A model generated the notes under the pieces. It was not told where the DNA came from. It was given only the letters and a program-made list of their open reading frames with translations, and ran no database searches. From contig JAUIFF010000001.1 in NCBI GenBank assembly GCA_030429545.1, positions 1,213,599 through 1,277,598 on the forward strand: a stretch of 64,000 nt of DNA. The letters run 5' to 3'. The first letter of the stretch is position 1. Every line of letters begins with the position of its first letter. Position numbers and translations under genes: made by a program. This stretch comes from Polyangia bacterium (GTDB taxonomy: Bacteria > Myxococcota_A > Polyangia > Nannocystales > Nannocystaceae). Positions 36,114 to 47,753 of this stretch are shown here, piece after piece.

Positions 36114-37320
36114 AGCGAGCCTTCCTGCGCTTGATGTTGGCTTGGACGAAGAAGTGGTCGATGAGCGGCGCGAACATGTTCATGAACAAAATCGCCAGCA
36201 TCATGCCCTCGGGGTAGGCCGGGTTGACGACGCGGACAAGCACGACCATGACGCCAATCCCGAGACCGTAGAGGTATTTGCCCTTTTCAGTGAAGGCTGA
36301 GGACACCGGGTCGGTGGCCATGAACACGGTGCCGAAGGCCCAGCCGCCGAGGACGATGTGCCACTCGAATGGCACCGCGAACATCGGGTTGGTTTCGGAA
36401 CCGACGGCGTTGAGTAGGGCGGCCATCACGAAGGTCCCGATGGTCACGCCCAGCATCGTCCGCCACGAGCCGACCTTGGTGAAGATCAGGATGGCGGCGC
36501 CAATCAGGCAACACAGCACCGAGGTCTCACCCATCGAACCGGGAATGAGGCCAATGAACGAGTCCATCCAGCTGGCTTTTTCGAGTGCGCCGTGTTCTGC
36601 GGCGGCCTTGGCAAGCCAAGTTGCCCCCGACATTCCGTCGGCGAGTTGGGTGGGCTCGACCGCCCGCCACACGTCACCGGAGATTTGCGCCGGGTAGGCG
36701 AAGAACAAAAAGGCGCGAGCGGTGAGGGCGGGGTTGAGGATGTTCATCCCGACGCCGCCGAACACTTCTTTGCCGAGGACGATGCCAAAGGCGATGCCGG
36801 CCGCGACCTGCCACAACGGAATCGTCGGCGGCAGGATCAGTGGGAACAACAGACCCGAGACCAAAAAGCCTTCGGTGACATCGTGTTTGCGGATGCACGC
36901 GAACAGGACCTCGAAAAACCCGCCGACCGCCATGCCGATGGCGTAGACCGGAAGGAAGTAGCAAAGCCCGTGGAGGATGTTGGCGAGGACGTTGTTGGGG
37001 TCGAATCCGAGACCCAGTGCCGCGTACAGGGCACTTTGCCAGGAATCCAACATCGGGGCGCCCTGGGCCATGCTGGCGTGAATCTGCAGGCCCGTGTTGT
37101 ACATGGCAAACAACGCACACGGGATCAGCGCGATGACGACGGTAAACATCATGCGCTTGAGGTCGAGTGCATCGCGGACGTGCGAGGGGCCTTTGGTCAC
37201 CTCTCCAGGGGTGAAGTGGATCGTGTCGACCGCCTCGTAAAGGTGGTACAGCCCTTCGTATTTGCCACCCTTCTCAAAAAGGGGCGCGAGCTTATCTAAC
37301 TGCTGGCGGAGGAACTTCAT
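36100..37320 (-). CDS. nqrB: Na+-translocating NADH:quinone reductase subunit B
   Basis: A 406-residue subunit with about ten membrane helices that forms the sodium path and binds FMN and riboflavin. The flavinylation motif DGMSGAT places FMN on Thr234. Other conserved parts are [23 protein letters not shown] and [23 protein letters not shown] at 37320 overlaps the nqrA stop as TGATG, so translation is coupled; the frame upstream of it runs antisense in character within nqrA and is not used. Confidence 0.97.
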   Translation of the reverse strand: MKFLRQQLDKLAPLFEKGGKYEGLYHLYEAVDTIHFTPGEVTKGPSHVRDALDLKRMMFTVVIALIPCALFAMYNTGLQIHASMAQGAPMLDSWQSALYAALGLGFDPNNVLANILHGLCYFLPVYAIGMAVGGFFEVLFACIRKHDVTEGFLVSGLLFPLILPPTIPLWQVAAGIAFGIVLGKEVFGGVGMNILNPALTARAFLFFAYPAQISGDVWRAVEPTQLADGMSGATWLAKAAAEHGALEKASWMDSFIGLIPGSMGETSVLCCLIGAAILIFTKVGSWRTMLGVTIGTFVMAALLNAVGSETNPMFAVPFEWHIVLGGWAFGTVFMATDPVSSAFTEKGKYLYGLGIGVMVVLVRVVNPAYPEGMMLAILFMNMFAPLIDHFFVQANIKRRKARYVTA

Positions 37321-38696
37321 CAGCCTTCCTTTTCGATTTGAGTGAGGTTTTTGCGGAGGACCGGGCCGTAGTCGATTTTCCCGGGGTCGACGAAGGTGCA
37401 CAGGGCGAGGTCTTCTTCGTCGAGCTCGAGACAGCCGAGTTCGATGGCCTTGTCGGTGTCGCCACTGAGCAGGGCCCGCAGCAAGAACGTCGGAAGAATG
37501 TCCATCGGCATCACGCGCTCGTACATGCCGATCGGCACCATGTCGCGGTGGGAGCCATGGGTCGTGGTGGTGAAGTCAAACTTGTTCTTCACAAACCGAC
37601 CGAGGTGGGTCCAAACCGTGGAAAATTTGTTGCCACCGGGGGCGAGCCAACCGAGGAACACGCGCTCGCGGTCTTCGGCCAGTGCCGAGACTTGGTGGTG
37701 GTAGCGGCTGAGGTAGCCGTGCACCTCGCCCATGGCTTTGCGGCCCGAAAGCACCGAACCCGATATGACACGGTTTTCTCCGGCTTTGAGCTCACCTGCG
37801 ACAATCTCGTCGATGAACACCCCTTGGCGGGTCTCGAGTAGACGCGGCTTTTTGACGACCGGGCCGGCGAGTGAAACGACCGTAGAGAAGTTGAGCTTGC
37901 CGTTGGCGACGAACCGGCCGATGGCGATGACGTCTTGGTAGTTGAGGTGCCAGACGCTCTTGTTGCGGTGCACCGGGTCGAGCATGTGGATGTGCAGACC
38001 GACCGTGCCCGCAGGATGCTTGCCGTGAAACGCCTCGGCTTGCACGCCTTCAACCGGGCCGGCGCTGATCTTGCTGCCCTTGGCTTTGCACAGATAGACC
38101 TTGCCGTCGGTCAACTTGGTGATGCAGGCGAGACCGCGGTGAAAGTCGTCTTCGCGACCCTCGTAGACAGTGTCTACCGAGGGGGCCAACGGGTTGGTGT
38201 CGATCGCGGTGACAAAGATCGAGCTCGGCTTGCTGTCTGGCGAGGGAACGCGGGAGAACGGGCGAGCACGCAGCGCAGTCCACAGCCCAGACTCAGTCAG
38301 CATCGCCACAACTTCGTCGCGGGTCAGCGAGACCGCGTCTTTGCCGGTGTGGCTCGAGTAGGTCACTTCGTCGTCGGCGGTCAGCTTGCCCGCACGCTCG
38401 TTGGCGTTGAGCTCGATGACCACGGTCAGCAACATGCGCTTGGCACCGCGGTTGACCGCGACAACCACCCCGGCACCAGGTGCCGTAAAGCGAACGCCAG
38501 GGGTCTTGCGGTCTTCAAACAGAAGTTGTCCGCGCTTGACCGTGTCGCCCACGCGAACCGCCATCTTGGCTTTCATGCCAATGTAGTCGGTCGCGACAAC
38601 GGCGACGCGAGAAGGTGTTTTAGCAGGCTCAATCGACTGACGCGGGTCGCCTGTAATCGGCAGGTCGAGGCCTTTTTTGATTTTGTGTATGCCCAT
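37320..38696 (-). CDS. nqrA: Na+-translocating NADH:quinone reductase subunit A
   Basis: A 458-residue cytoplasmic subunit, first gene of the operon. It opens with [18 protein letters not shown], typical of NqrA, and includes [25 protein letters not shown] (a barrel-sandwich lipoyl-like fold) and the family phrase [33 protein letters not shown] eight bases before the ATG is a good ribosome binding site. No dispersed palindrome occurs here or in nqrB-E. Confidence 0.97.
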   Translation of the reverse strand: MGIHKIKKGLDLPITGDPRQSIEPAKTPSRVAVVATDYIGMKAKMAVRVGDTVKRGQLLFEDRKTPGVRFTAPGAGVVVAVNRGAKRMLLTVVIELNANERAGKLTADDEVTYSSHTGKDAVSLTRDEVVAMLTESGLWTALRARPFSRVPSPDSKPSSIFVTAIDTNPLAPSVDTVYEGREDDFHRGLACITKLTDGKVYLCKAKGSKISAGPVEGVQAEAFHGKHPAGTVGLHIHMLDPVHRNKSVWHLNYQDVIAIGRFVANGKLNFSTVVSLAGPVVKKPRLLETRQGVFIDEIVAGELKAGENRVISGSVLSGRKAMGEVHGYLSRYHHQVSALAEDRERVFLGWLAPGGNKFSTVWTHLGRFVKNKFDFTTTTHGSHRDMVPIGMYERVMPMDILPTFLLRALLSGDTDKAIELGCLELDEEDLALCTFVDPGKIDYGPVLRKNLTQIEKEG

Positions 38697-38747
38697 GGGG
38701 AAGATCCTCGGAGTCCTGGGGGGCCGACAGGACCGTGCGCGCTCTAC

Positions 38748-38769
38748 TTGAAAACGCCGTGTTTTTCAA
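38748..38769. promoter_or_regulatory. Inverted repeat in the nqr leader
   Basis: TTGAAAA (38748-38754) and TTTTCAA (38763-38769) form a perfect seven-base inverted repeat with eight bases between, about 50 bases upstream of nqrA. A second one, AAATCC/GGATTT, lies at 38792-38808. Either could be an operator or a leader hairpin; the promoter of the operon should lie further upstream, near the divergent protease gene. Confidence 0.4.
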
Positions 38770-38955
38770 TGCGGGGCATCCGGCCCGGAGCAAATCCAAA
38801 ACGGATTTTGCTGCCCATGTTCTCGCGTGGTTCCAATTTTCAGGCCAGATGCTGCGAACGTGCGACTGGTCACGTATGTACACTTCACCACAGACACCGA
38901 ACTATCGAAAATTACAGGCTGAATTGCCTGTGGCTTGGCGCGAATCTAGACTGCG

Positions 38956-40500
38956 ATGACGGCGACCTTCGCCACGACCGATATTCGATCTACATCTAGT
39001 TGCCAGGTGTCGGCACCGGCGCCCATCTTGTGTGGGAATCGCGGTAGTGGCACCGTGGTTTTCAGACCTGTGAATCAATCGCCCAAGCCCGAAAAGCCGC
39101 GAGGCGAAACCCATCCTTTGTGGCTCAGCGCTGGAGCAGCCGTGTTCGGTGTGTTCTTAGGTGGCCTCGCCGTGTTCGTGGGGCTGCGCGATGCCGTCAA
39201 TCCGGCCAACGGCAACGTTGCCACTCGCGGCATCTGCACAGAGTGTGGTCATGTCAACGAGAGCGAGGCGCGGATCGCCGCAATCGAGCGCACCCGTGAC
39301 ACGGTTGTGACGCTCGAAAGCCAGGCCACAATCGGCGCCGGGGTGATTGTCGATGACAAGGGCACGCTGCTCACCAATTATCACGTCGTCGCCCAGCCCT
39401 CCCGTTTCGGCAACCGCCCCGGGCAAGTTCTCGCGCGGTTTGCCAACGGCCGAATCTTGCCGGCCAAACTCTTGTGGGCAGACGAACAGCAAGACCTGGC
39501 ACTGTTGCGCCTGCAACCAACCGAGCCCGAAACATTTAGCTTTGCCCCGAGCGGCGCCTCCCGGGCACTTCGTGTTGGGGAGGGGGTGTTTGCCATCGGC
39601 ACACCTCTCGGCCTCGAAAACAGCATAGCCGCCGGCATCGTCTCCGGTATCGATCGCGGCGACCACACACTTCCGTTGATTCAGCTCGATGCGGCCATCA
39701 ACCTCGGCAACTCCGGCGGCCCACTGTTTAATCTCCGTGGCGAACTTGTCGGCATCACGACTGCGCGAGCCGAACGCGGCGAAGGGATCGCGTTTGCCAT
39801 TCCGTTCGATCACATCAACACGGTGCTGCAAGCAGTCGTCCAGGGCCAGATCCGCAGTGCCGGCGAGATCGGCGTGATGATGTCCGACGAAGAACTTCCC
39901 GAAGCCGTGTTCGACCTCGGTTTCGTCAACGGGGTCAAGGTTACCAAGGTCATCAAAAACCTCCCCGCACAACGCGCGGGGCTGCAGGTCGGAGACATCG
40001 TTGTCGAGATTGGCGGGCGACGCTACGACAGTTTCGGCAACGGGCGGGCGGGTAACCAAAAAGTTCTGCTCGAGCTCGTCAGCGTGGTTCGCTCGCTGAT
40101 CCCCGGCCAGGAACTACAACTCACGGTTGTCCGCGGTGATGAGCTCGTCCCCTTGAAGATCGAAGTTGGGGCGGCACCGGCAGATCGTCAGATCCCGGGA
40201 GACACCCGCGACCTGCTCGGGCTCAAAGTCGAGAAAAACCACAAGTCCGGGCATTGGCACGTGGTCGAGTTCCACGTGGCGACCTCCCCGGTTGTCCGTG
40301 AGTTCAAAGGTGCTCGAATTAAGGCGATCGACGGCCGGCGTGTCGAGACCGACCAAGCTTTCCAGGCAGCGCTGCGGAAGTTGCGAAGCCAGGGCAAGCG
40401 TGGCGTTGTGGTCACACTCGAGCGGGCTGACGGCATCGAAGCCAACGTGCCGCTGTTTTCAAGGGGCTCGGAGCCCATCATGATGCAGCCTCCGCGCTGA
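38956..40500 (+). CDS. HtrA-like membrane-anchored serine protease with PDZ domain
   Basis: A 514-residue protease. A membrane helix near residue 60 (LWLSAGAAVFGVFLGGLAVFVG) is followed by a short Cys pair (CTECGH) and a trypsin-like domain: His in NYHVV, Asp in QQDLALLRL, Ser in GNSGGPLF. One clear PDZ domain (about 300-400, GVKVTKVIKNLPAQRAGLQVGD) is followed by a second region with PDZ-like features ending near residue 500. HtrA proteases degrade or sense misfolded envelope proteins. ATG 38956 is used, but the first 30 residues look unstructured and GTG codons at 39055 or 39070 are possible starts. It is divergent from nqrA. Confidence 0.85.
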   Translation: MTATFATTDIRSTSSCQVSAPAPILCGNRGSGTVVFRPVNQSPKPEKPRGETHPLWLSAGAAVFGVFLGGLAVFVGLRDAVNPANGNVATRGICTECGHVNESEARIAAIERTRDTVVTLESQATIGAGVIVDDKGTLLTNYHVVAQPSRFGNRPGQVLARFANGRILPAKLLWADEQQDLALLRLQPTEPETFSFAPSGASRALRVGEGVFAIGTPLGLENSIAAGIVSGIDRGDHTLPLIQLDAAINLGNSGGPLFNLRGELVGITTARAERGEGIAFAIPFDHINTVLQAVVQGQIRSAGEIGVMMSDEELPEAVFDLGFVNGVKVTKVIKNLPAQRAGLQVGDIVVEIGGRRYDSFGNGRAGNQKVLLELVSVVRSLIPGQELQLTVVRGDELVPLKIEVGAAPADRQIPGDTRDLLGLKVEKNHKSGHWHVVEFHVATSPVVREFKGARIKAIDGRRVETDQAFQAALRKLRSQGKRGVVVTLERADGIEANVPLFSRGSEPIMMQPPR

Positions 40501-40553
40501 CGCCCGGTCGAGAAGTCCGCGGAGAATTTGCCCGCTGTAGTACTCTTGCGGCT

Positions 40554-41687
40554 ATGCCATCGTCTGTCCCTGCTCGTACCCGGTGCCCGTCCTGGCTGCA
40601 AACAGCATGTATGTGCATGATCCTCGCGGGGGCGGGGACCGCCTGCAACAAGGGCCAGGAAACCACGCCGCCCGACCCGGGCGGTGAAGCGGGCGAGTCC
40701 AACGTCGACCTCCAAAGCCGTCGCGATCCGGTCGAACAGGCTGCCACGCTGATCGCCCGTGAGCGTGCCGACGAGGCGCTTGCGCTGATGGACGAGGCCC
40801 TGAAGGAGCAGCCAAAGAATCACGAGTATCTCTATGGCCGTGGCGTTGCACTCGAGGCCCTTGGGCGCAGTGAAGAAGCGTTGCAAGCATGGCGCCAGGC
40901 GGTTGCGATCAAGCCGGGTTATTTTGCCGCGCTCAACGGGATGGGGGCCATCCATCTCGATTCAAAAAACTATCCAGAAGCCATCGAAGCGTTTCGCCAG
41001 GCCCTGCAGTCCAAGCCCGACTTCGCCGATGCTCACTACAATATGGGGCTCGCCTTAGATGGAGCGGGTGAGCGGCAAAAGGCGCTGCAAGCCCTGGCTG
41101 AAGCCCGCAACCTCGCGCCCAACGACTTTGATGTGCTGCTGGCAATAGCCGACGTCGAGCTCAAACTCGGCCACAACGACAAGGCCCTTGCAGCCGCCAA
41201 ACAGGCCGTCGAACTCGCCCCCGAAGAAGCCTCGGTTCGGATGGCCCATGGGCAACTCTTACTCAAGGCCAAACAATTTGCCGAGGCGAAGGCCGCATTT
41301 GAGGTCGCACTCGAACTGCAGCCGGGCGCCGTCGATGCCGAGTTTGCCCTCGCGCGTGCACAGCTGATGTCGGGTGACGCCGCCGGGGCGCTACCCAAGC
41401 TCGAAGCCCTCGCCGGCAAGCTTCCTGGCCAACCCGTTGTGTGGTCACTTTGGGGGGCAGCCCTGGCCAAGACAGGCAAGTTCGACGCCGGCATGGAGAA
41501 GTTTGCCAAGGCCCTCGAGCTCGACCCCAAACTTGCAGGTACACATGTCCGTAAGGTCGAGGCCCTCACCGAGGCGGGGAAGTGCCGCCAGGCGACAGCC
41601 GCGGTCAAGGCGTTTCGCGGGGCCGTTGGTGAGGTCACCCCGGCCATCGAACACGCCGTCGAGATTTCGCGGACCTGCAAGCGCTAA
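40554..41687 (+). CDS. TPR-repeat lipoprotein
   Basis: A 377-residue lipoprotein with a signal peptide ending GTAC. From about residue 55 to the end it consists of tetratricopeptide repeats, each with the usual A/G/Y/A pattern (for example EALGRSEEALQAWRQAVAIKPG, KQFAEAKAAFEVALELQPG). Such repeats form a helical scaffold for protein binding. No enzymatic domain is seen. It follows the protease gene after 53 bases and may be co-transcribed. Dispersed palindromes lie in the signal peptide (40608) and near the C-terminus (41534). Confidence 0.88.
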   Translation: MPSSVPARTRCPSWLQTACMCMILAGAGTACNKGQETTPPDPGGEAGESNVDLQSRRDPVEQAATLIARERADEALALMDEALKEQPKNHEYLYGRGVALEALGRSEEALQAWRQAVAIKPGYFAALNGMGAIHLDSKNYPEAIEAFRQALQSKPDFADAHYNMGLALDGAGERQKALQALAEARNLAPNDFDVLLAIADVELKLGHNDKALAAAKQAVELAPEEASVRMAHGQLLLKAKQFAEAKAAFEVALELQPGAVDAEFALARAQLMSGDAAGALPKLEALAGKLPGQPVVWSLWGAALAKTGKFDAGMEKFAKALELDPKLAGTHVRKVEALTEAGKCRQATAAVKAFRGAVGEVTPAIEHAVEISRTCKR

Positions 41688-41729
41688 CGTTCGTTTCCTA
41701 CGCCGGTAAAGATGCCGGTACAACGATTT

Positions 41730-42653
41730 TTAGGGCGTTGTTGCGGGCGGGCCACCAACCCAAGCTTCGCAGCACGGCCTGTCTGGTTCCTCGTGTTTCC
41801 AGGCATCGAGATAGGCAATCGGCGTGGGCCCCATGCGCACGGCTGTGGCAGATAACCCACGACAATCCTCGTGGCAAAACGGACCGATGTAGATGCCGAC
41901 GATCACCGACTCGCCGGTCGCGGGATCTTTTGTATACAACGAACTCCCGCTATGCCCCGGTGACCCGAGGTTGGCCGTGTACATCAGCCCCTCGCGCCAA
42001 TAGGTTTGATCGCTGGGAAAGGTGGTTGTGCTTTGCCACATCGAATTGTCGACCCACATCTCGGGTGCACATCCGCCGGCATTGGGATAGCCGGTGTTGA
42101 CGATTTCCCTCCCTTGCAGCTCGTCGTGCTCGAGGTAGCGGTAGGCCAGCGGCTCGGCGTCGACTTCGTGCTCGAGCTCGATAAGGGCAAAATCCCACTC
42201 GGCCGGGCGGGCGAGGTCACTCCAGCCGCAACTGCCCTGCAGGTACCCCTCGGGGACAAACACACGCCGTGCCGAAACGTTCCCGTGCGGGGCATCGTCG
42301 CCGTCGAGGGCGGCGGCAAACCGCGGCGTATAGGTAAATGTATCACCATCGAATCCGCCGGCCACACAATGGGCTGCGGTCAGCACGTGGCGCGGTCCGA
42401 CCAGCGTCCCGGTACATCCGCCCAGCGAACCAACGGCCATTTCGGGGGTGCGACTTGCCGGGTTCAACACTCGTGTACGCGGCGGAGTGTCGCCCGTACA
42501 GACATCACTACTGTTGCAGTTACATGGGATTTTACGACCTTGGCACGAACCGGTTTGGTTGCAACTCGGCCCCGGAATAAGCAAGCCCGCGAGACACGCG
42601 AGTGCAGGGGTGAGCCCCCACAGGCGTCCCGGATTTCGCACCACGACCAACAT
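41730..42653 (-). CDS. Trypsin-like serine protease, probable lipoprotein
   Basis: A 307-residue exported protease. The signal peptide ends GPSC, a possible lipobox, followed by a Cys-rich linker. The catalytic residues are His in LTAAHCV, Asp in DFALIEL and Ser in GHSGSSLY; the GHSGSS form resembles glutamyl endopeptidase (V8-like) enzymes more than classical trypsins (GDSGGP). Several Cys pairs suggest disulfides. It is convergent with the TPR lipoprotein gene. A dispersed palindrome lies at 42515. Confidence 0.85.
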   Translation of the reverse strand: MLVVVRNPGRLWGLTPALACLAGLLIPGPSCNQTGSCQGRKIPCNCNSSDVCTGDTPPRTRVLNPASRTPEMAVGSLGGCTGTLVGPRHVLTAAHCVAGGFDGDTFTYTPRFAAALDGDDAPHGNVSARRVFVPEGYLQGSCGWSDLARPAEWDFALIELEHEVDAEPLAYRYLEHDELQGREIVNTGYPNAGGCAPEMWVDNSMWQSTTTFPSDQTYWREGLMYTANLGSPGHSGSSLYTKDPATGESVIVGIYIGPFCHEDCRGLSATAVRMGPTPIAYLDAWKHEEPDRPCCEAWVGGPPATTP

Positions 42654-42851
42654 CGGCTCCCATGGTACCGGAGCTCAACGGGCGAGCGTGCGCACCACAC
42701 CGACGGTTCGCGGCAACTATCCCGTTGCTTTGCTCGCGCGTCGCTTCACGCAGCCTTGTCGGCAACGCTTCGTGAAACGCGTTGGTCTTTGCGGTGGCCT
42801 CCTCGACAAAACCGGCAAGTGCGGCAGCGTGTCGACCAAAAACCCGGGTTG

Positions 42852-43961
42852 CTAGGCGTCGTCGAGCGGCAATCGGCCCTGGAGCTCCGAACCTTTTCGC
42901 CCGCGTTTGGGCAGGGGAATTTGTAGATGTTTGGCGGCCTTCGAAGTCGCCATCCGCCCGCGATGGGTTCGCAGCAAAAAACCGCGCTGCAGTAGGAATG
43001 GCTCGTAAACACTTTCTAGGGTGTCCCGCGGCTCGCCCAAGCTCGCGGCCAGGGCGTCGACACCCACCGGGCCACCGGTAAATTGTTGTAGGATCATCGA
43101 AAGTAGCCTGCGGTCGACTTGGTCGAGCCCCTCGCGGTCAATTCCCAACTCGTCGAGTGCGTGGCTGGCCTGCTTGGCATCGATTTCCCGGTAGCCGTCG
43201 ACCTGGGCAAAGTCGCGAACGCGCCGGGTCAGGCGGTTGGCGATCCGCGGGGTCCCCCGGCTGCGGCGACCAATCTCCTTGGCGCCGGTGTCAGTGACCG
43301 TAAATCCCAGCAAAGAAGATGTGCGTGCAACAATGTCGGAGAGTTCGTCGTCGGTATAAAAATCGATGCCCTCAATGATTTGAAACCGGTCGCGCAGGGG
43401 ACCGCTGAGCAGGGCCGTACGGGTGGTAGCGCCGATCAAGGTAAAGGGTGCGAGGTCAAAGTTGATGGTGCGAGCGCGGCTACCTTCGCCAACGGCCAGG
43501 TCGATGCGACCGTCTTCCATGGCCGAGTACAGGCTTTCTTCAACGGTTGGACTGAGTCGGTGAATTTCGTCGATAAACAGGACATCACGCTCGCCTAGGC
43601 TGGTGAGGTGGCCTGCGAGTACACCTTTGTGTTCGATAGCTGGCCCAGAGGTCACGTGGATTTGAACGTCGAGCTCGGTCGCCAAAATGTGCGCCATCGT
43701 GGTTTTCCCCAGCCCGGGCGGCCCGTGCAACAGGGTGTGGTCGAGGGGTTCGCCACGTCCCCGGGCAGCCTCGACAAACACGGCGAGTTTGCGCTTGAGC
43801 TTGGTTTGGCCGATGTACTCATCAAACCGTTGGGGACGCAGGTTTGTGGCTGTCCCCGAGGTCATCGGTGCCGGAGTGTCTTCGCCCTGGGTTTCTCCCG
43901 AGACAAGACGCTGCGGTTTGTTCGCTGACTTCGACCGGTCGTCCCGATGGCGCTCGCGCAT
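42852..43961 (-). CDS. ruvB: Holliday junction branch migration helicase RuvB
   Basis: A 369-residue AAA+ motor. LRPQRFDEYIGQ begins the family core; Walker A is HGPPGLGKTTMA, Walker B LFIDEIHRL, sensor GATTRTALLSGPLRDRF, and the C-terminal winged helix includes ESVYEPFLLQRGFL. Together with RuvA it drives branch migration in recombination. The first 30 residues are extra relative to most members; ATG 43961 is used since the inner ATG at 43865 would leave a very short N-terminus. ruvA and ruvC are not in the window. Confidence 0.96.
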   Translation of the reverse strand: MRERHRDDRSKSANKPQRLVSGETQGEDTPAPMTSGTATNLRPQRFDEYIGQTKLKRKLAVFVEAARGRGEPLDHTLLHGPPGLGKTTMAHILATELDVQIHVTSGPAIEHKGVLAGHLTSLGERDVLFIDEIHRLSPTVEESLYSAMEDGRIDLAVGEGSRARTINFDLAPFTLIGATTRTALLSGPLRDRFQIIEGIDFYTDDELSDIVARTSSLLGFTVTDTGAKEIGRRSRGTPRIANRLTRRVRDFAQVDGYREIDAKQASHALDELGIDREGLDQVDRRLLSMILQQFTGGPVGVDALAASLGEPRDTLESVYEPFLLQRGFLLRTHRGRMATSKAAKHLQIPLPKRGRKGSELQGRLPLDDA

Positions 43962-44135
43962 GTCGGTAGTGTACCTGAATCGATTTTCAGGCCCAAGCTT
44001 CAGGGCAATTCTTCTCCGACGCTTGGGTTTTCTTACGGAGAAATTACGCGACTATCTCGCAACGAGATTGGGCTGGGACCAGCACATCGGCACTCCCGTA
44101 AGGTGTGTATAAGCAATAAAGTCGGCGCGACCGAT

Positions 44136-45698
44136 TTACTCCCACTCGATCGTCGCCGGGGGCTTGCTGCTGATGTCGTAGCAAACGCGGTTGATCCCGC
44201 GGACCTCGTTGATGATCCGGTTGCTCATTTTGGCGAGCACCTCGTGGGGTAGGCGGGCCCAGTCGGCGGTCATGGCATCGGTGCTTGTCACTGCCCGAAT
44301 CGCAAGCGCGTGCTCGTAGGTGCGGCCGTCACCCATCACGCCGACCGTGCGGACCGGCAAGAACACGCCAAAGACCTGCCACAGGTCGCGGTAGAGACCG
44401 GCCTTGGTGATTTCTTCGAGAATGATGGCATCGGCCTCGCGCAGGACATCACAGCGCGACTTGGTGACCTCGCCGAGGATCCGCACCGCCAACCCGGGCC
44501 CGGGAAATGGATGCCGATACACCATTTGTTCGGGGAGTCCGAGTGCCAGCCCGACCTTGCGGACCTCGTCCTTGAACAACTCGCGCAATGGCTCGACCAC
44601 GCCCATCCGCATGCGCTCCGGCAGCCCGCCGACATTGTGATGGGTTTTGATGGTCGCCGACGGCCCCCCGGTGGGACTCACACTTTCAATCACGTCGGGG
44701 TAGAGCGTGCCCTGGACCAAAAAATCGGCACCGCCGAGCTTGTTGGCAGTCTCCTCGAACACGGCGATGAACTCGGCACCAATGCGTTTGCGCTTGACCT
44801 CGGGGTCGGTCACGCCAGCGAGTTGGGCCAAAAACCGCTCGCCCGCGTCGGCCGTGATCAACGGGTTTTGCAGGCGCGTTGCGAACATGCGATTGACCTG
44901 CTCGCGCTCGTGTAGACGCAACAATCCGTTGTCGACAAAGATGCAGTGCAGACGCTTGCCAATCGCTTTTTCGACGAGTAGCGCGGCCACCGAAGAGTCA
45001 ACGCCGCCGCTGAGGCCACAGATTACGGTGCCCGTATCGCCCACCTGTTTGCGGATCGCGGCCACTGCTTCGTCGACAAACGAGGCCATCGACCAATCGC
45101 GGGTAAAGCCCGCGGCGTCTAAAAATGCCCCAATAACCTCGCTGCCGCGCCGGGTGTGGGTGACCTCGGGGTGAAACTGCACCCCCCAAAACTGGCGCGC
45201 CTCGTTGACGATGGCAGCGTGGCGACAACTTTGTGTATGAGCAACGGTCTCAAAGCCAGCGGGAAGGCTGTCGACCTGATCGCCGTGGGACATCCACACC
45301 GGCTCCTGCGAGCCCTGTGTAAATGCATGCATCGGCCCACGGGCGGCATCGACGTGCAGGGTGGCGGCTCCAAACTCGCGCTCCCGTGCCGCCGAAATTG
45401 TGCCGCCAAGGGCATCGACAATGGCATACAGGCCATAACAGATGCCGAGCACCGGGACGCCTAGCTCGAGCACCTCGGGGTTGAGTTTGGGAGCCCCTTC
45501 AACGCCGATCGAGGCCGGCCCGCCCGACAAAATCACCGCCAACGGGTTGCGTGCACGGACCTCGTCGAGCGGGGTGTAGTGCGGGATGATTTCTGCGTAG
45601 ACACCGAGTTCACGGATCCGCCGGGCGATCAGCTGGGTAACTTGGGAGCCGAAGTCGAGGACGATGAGAGTTTGGTGTTTTTGCGTCGGAGCCTGCAT
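44136..45698 (-). CDS. guaA: GMP synthase (glutamine-hydrolysing)
   Basis: A 520-residue enzyme that converts XMP to GMP with glutamine and ATP. The class I amidotransferase domain has the nucleophile in [10 protein letters not shown] and His/Glu in QFHPEVTHT. The ATP pyrophosphatase domain has the P-loop [10 protein letters not shown], and the C-terminal dimerisation domain ends in [12 protein letters not shown] at 45698 is used; TTG 45710 is four codons upstream. It follows guaB after about 50 bases that hold an exact TGCATATGCA palindrome. The coding sequence has another at 45318. Confidence 0.97.
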   Translation of the reverse strand: MQAPTQKHQTLIVLDFGSQVTQLIARRIRELGVYAEIIPHYTPLDEVRARNPLAVILSGGPASIGVEGAPKLNPEVLELGVPVLGICYGLYAIVDALGGTISAAREREFGAATLHVDAARGPMHAFTQGSQEPVWMSHGDQVDSLPAGFETVAHTQSCRHAAIVNEARQFWGVQFHPEVTHTRRGSEVIGAFLDAAGFTRDWSMASFVDEAVAAIRKQVGDTGTVICGLSGGVDSSVAALLVEKAIGKRLHCIFVDNGLLRLHEREQVNRMFATRLQNPLITADAGERFLAQLAGVTDPEVKRKRIGAEFIAVFEETANKLGGADFLVQGTLYPDVIESVSPTGGPSATIKTHHNVGGLPERMRMGVVEPLRELFKDEVRKVGLALGLPEQMVYRHPFPGPGLAVRILGEVTKSRCDVLREADAIILEEITKAGLYRDLWQVFGVFLPVRTVGVMGDGRTYEHALAIRAVTSTDAMTADWARLPHEVLAKMSNRIINEVRGINRVCYDISSKPPATIEWE

Positions 45699-45750
45699 GG
45701 ATGCCGCCAAATTAGTTGTGGTGCCAAATCTTTTGCATATGCATCAAAGC

Positions 45751-47367
<1,617 letters not shown>

Positions 47368-47396
47368 TCACAGTCGTCACGTAGGTGCCAAGCGTG

Positions 47397-47753
47397 ATGC
47401 AAAATCCGGTAGACTGCGGGTGCTCTGCCGTTGCTTTTTGGAGCACTTTGCAGAGACTGACGTTTGGCCGAGCGCGACGAACTGTGGGATCCGACGAACT
47501 CGAAGATGTGTCACCCGTTTCGGGCAGGGTGCTGACCGCGTTGACGCCTTTGTTGGGGCGCCACACGGCAAGACGTGCGCTCGTCATGGTTTGCAAGCGG
47601 GCACAAAAGGACGTCCACACCCTCGCGCCTGAGGACCTCCCGATCGCGTATCGCACCCTCCGGCCGATGCTCCGCACGCTCATCGGCAAAGAAGTCACCG
47701 TTCGGGTCCTCTCCGACTTGGGCGCACCGAATGCGGGAGATTCGATCGCATGA
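47397..47753 (+). CDS. Small conserved-looking protein of unknown function, coupled to a membrane protein
   Basis: A 118-residue frame (ATG 47397; GTG 47385 possible). Its C-terminal half (ALVMVCKRAQKDVHTLAPEDLPIAYRTLRPMLRTLIG) reads like a folded helical domain with ordinary amino acid composition. The stop overlaps the start of the next gene as ATGA, the usual form of translational coupling, which supports a real gene. No family was recognised. The first 35 residues are less convincing, and the true start may be further in. Confidence 0.6.
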   Translation: MQNPVDCGCSAVAFWSTLQRLTFGRARRTVGSDELEDVSPVSGRVLTALTPLLGRHTARRALVMVCKRAQKDVHTLAPEDLPIAYRTLRPMLRTLIGKEVTVRVLSDLGAPNAGDSIA

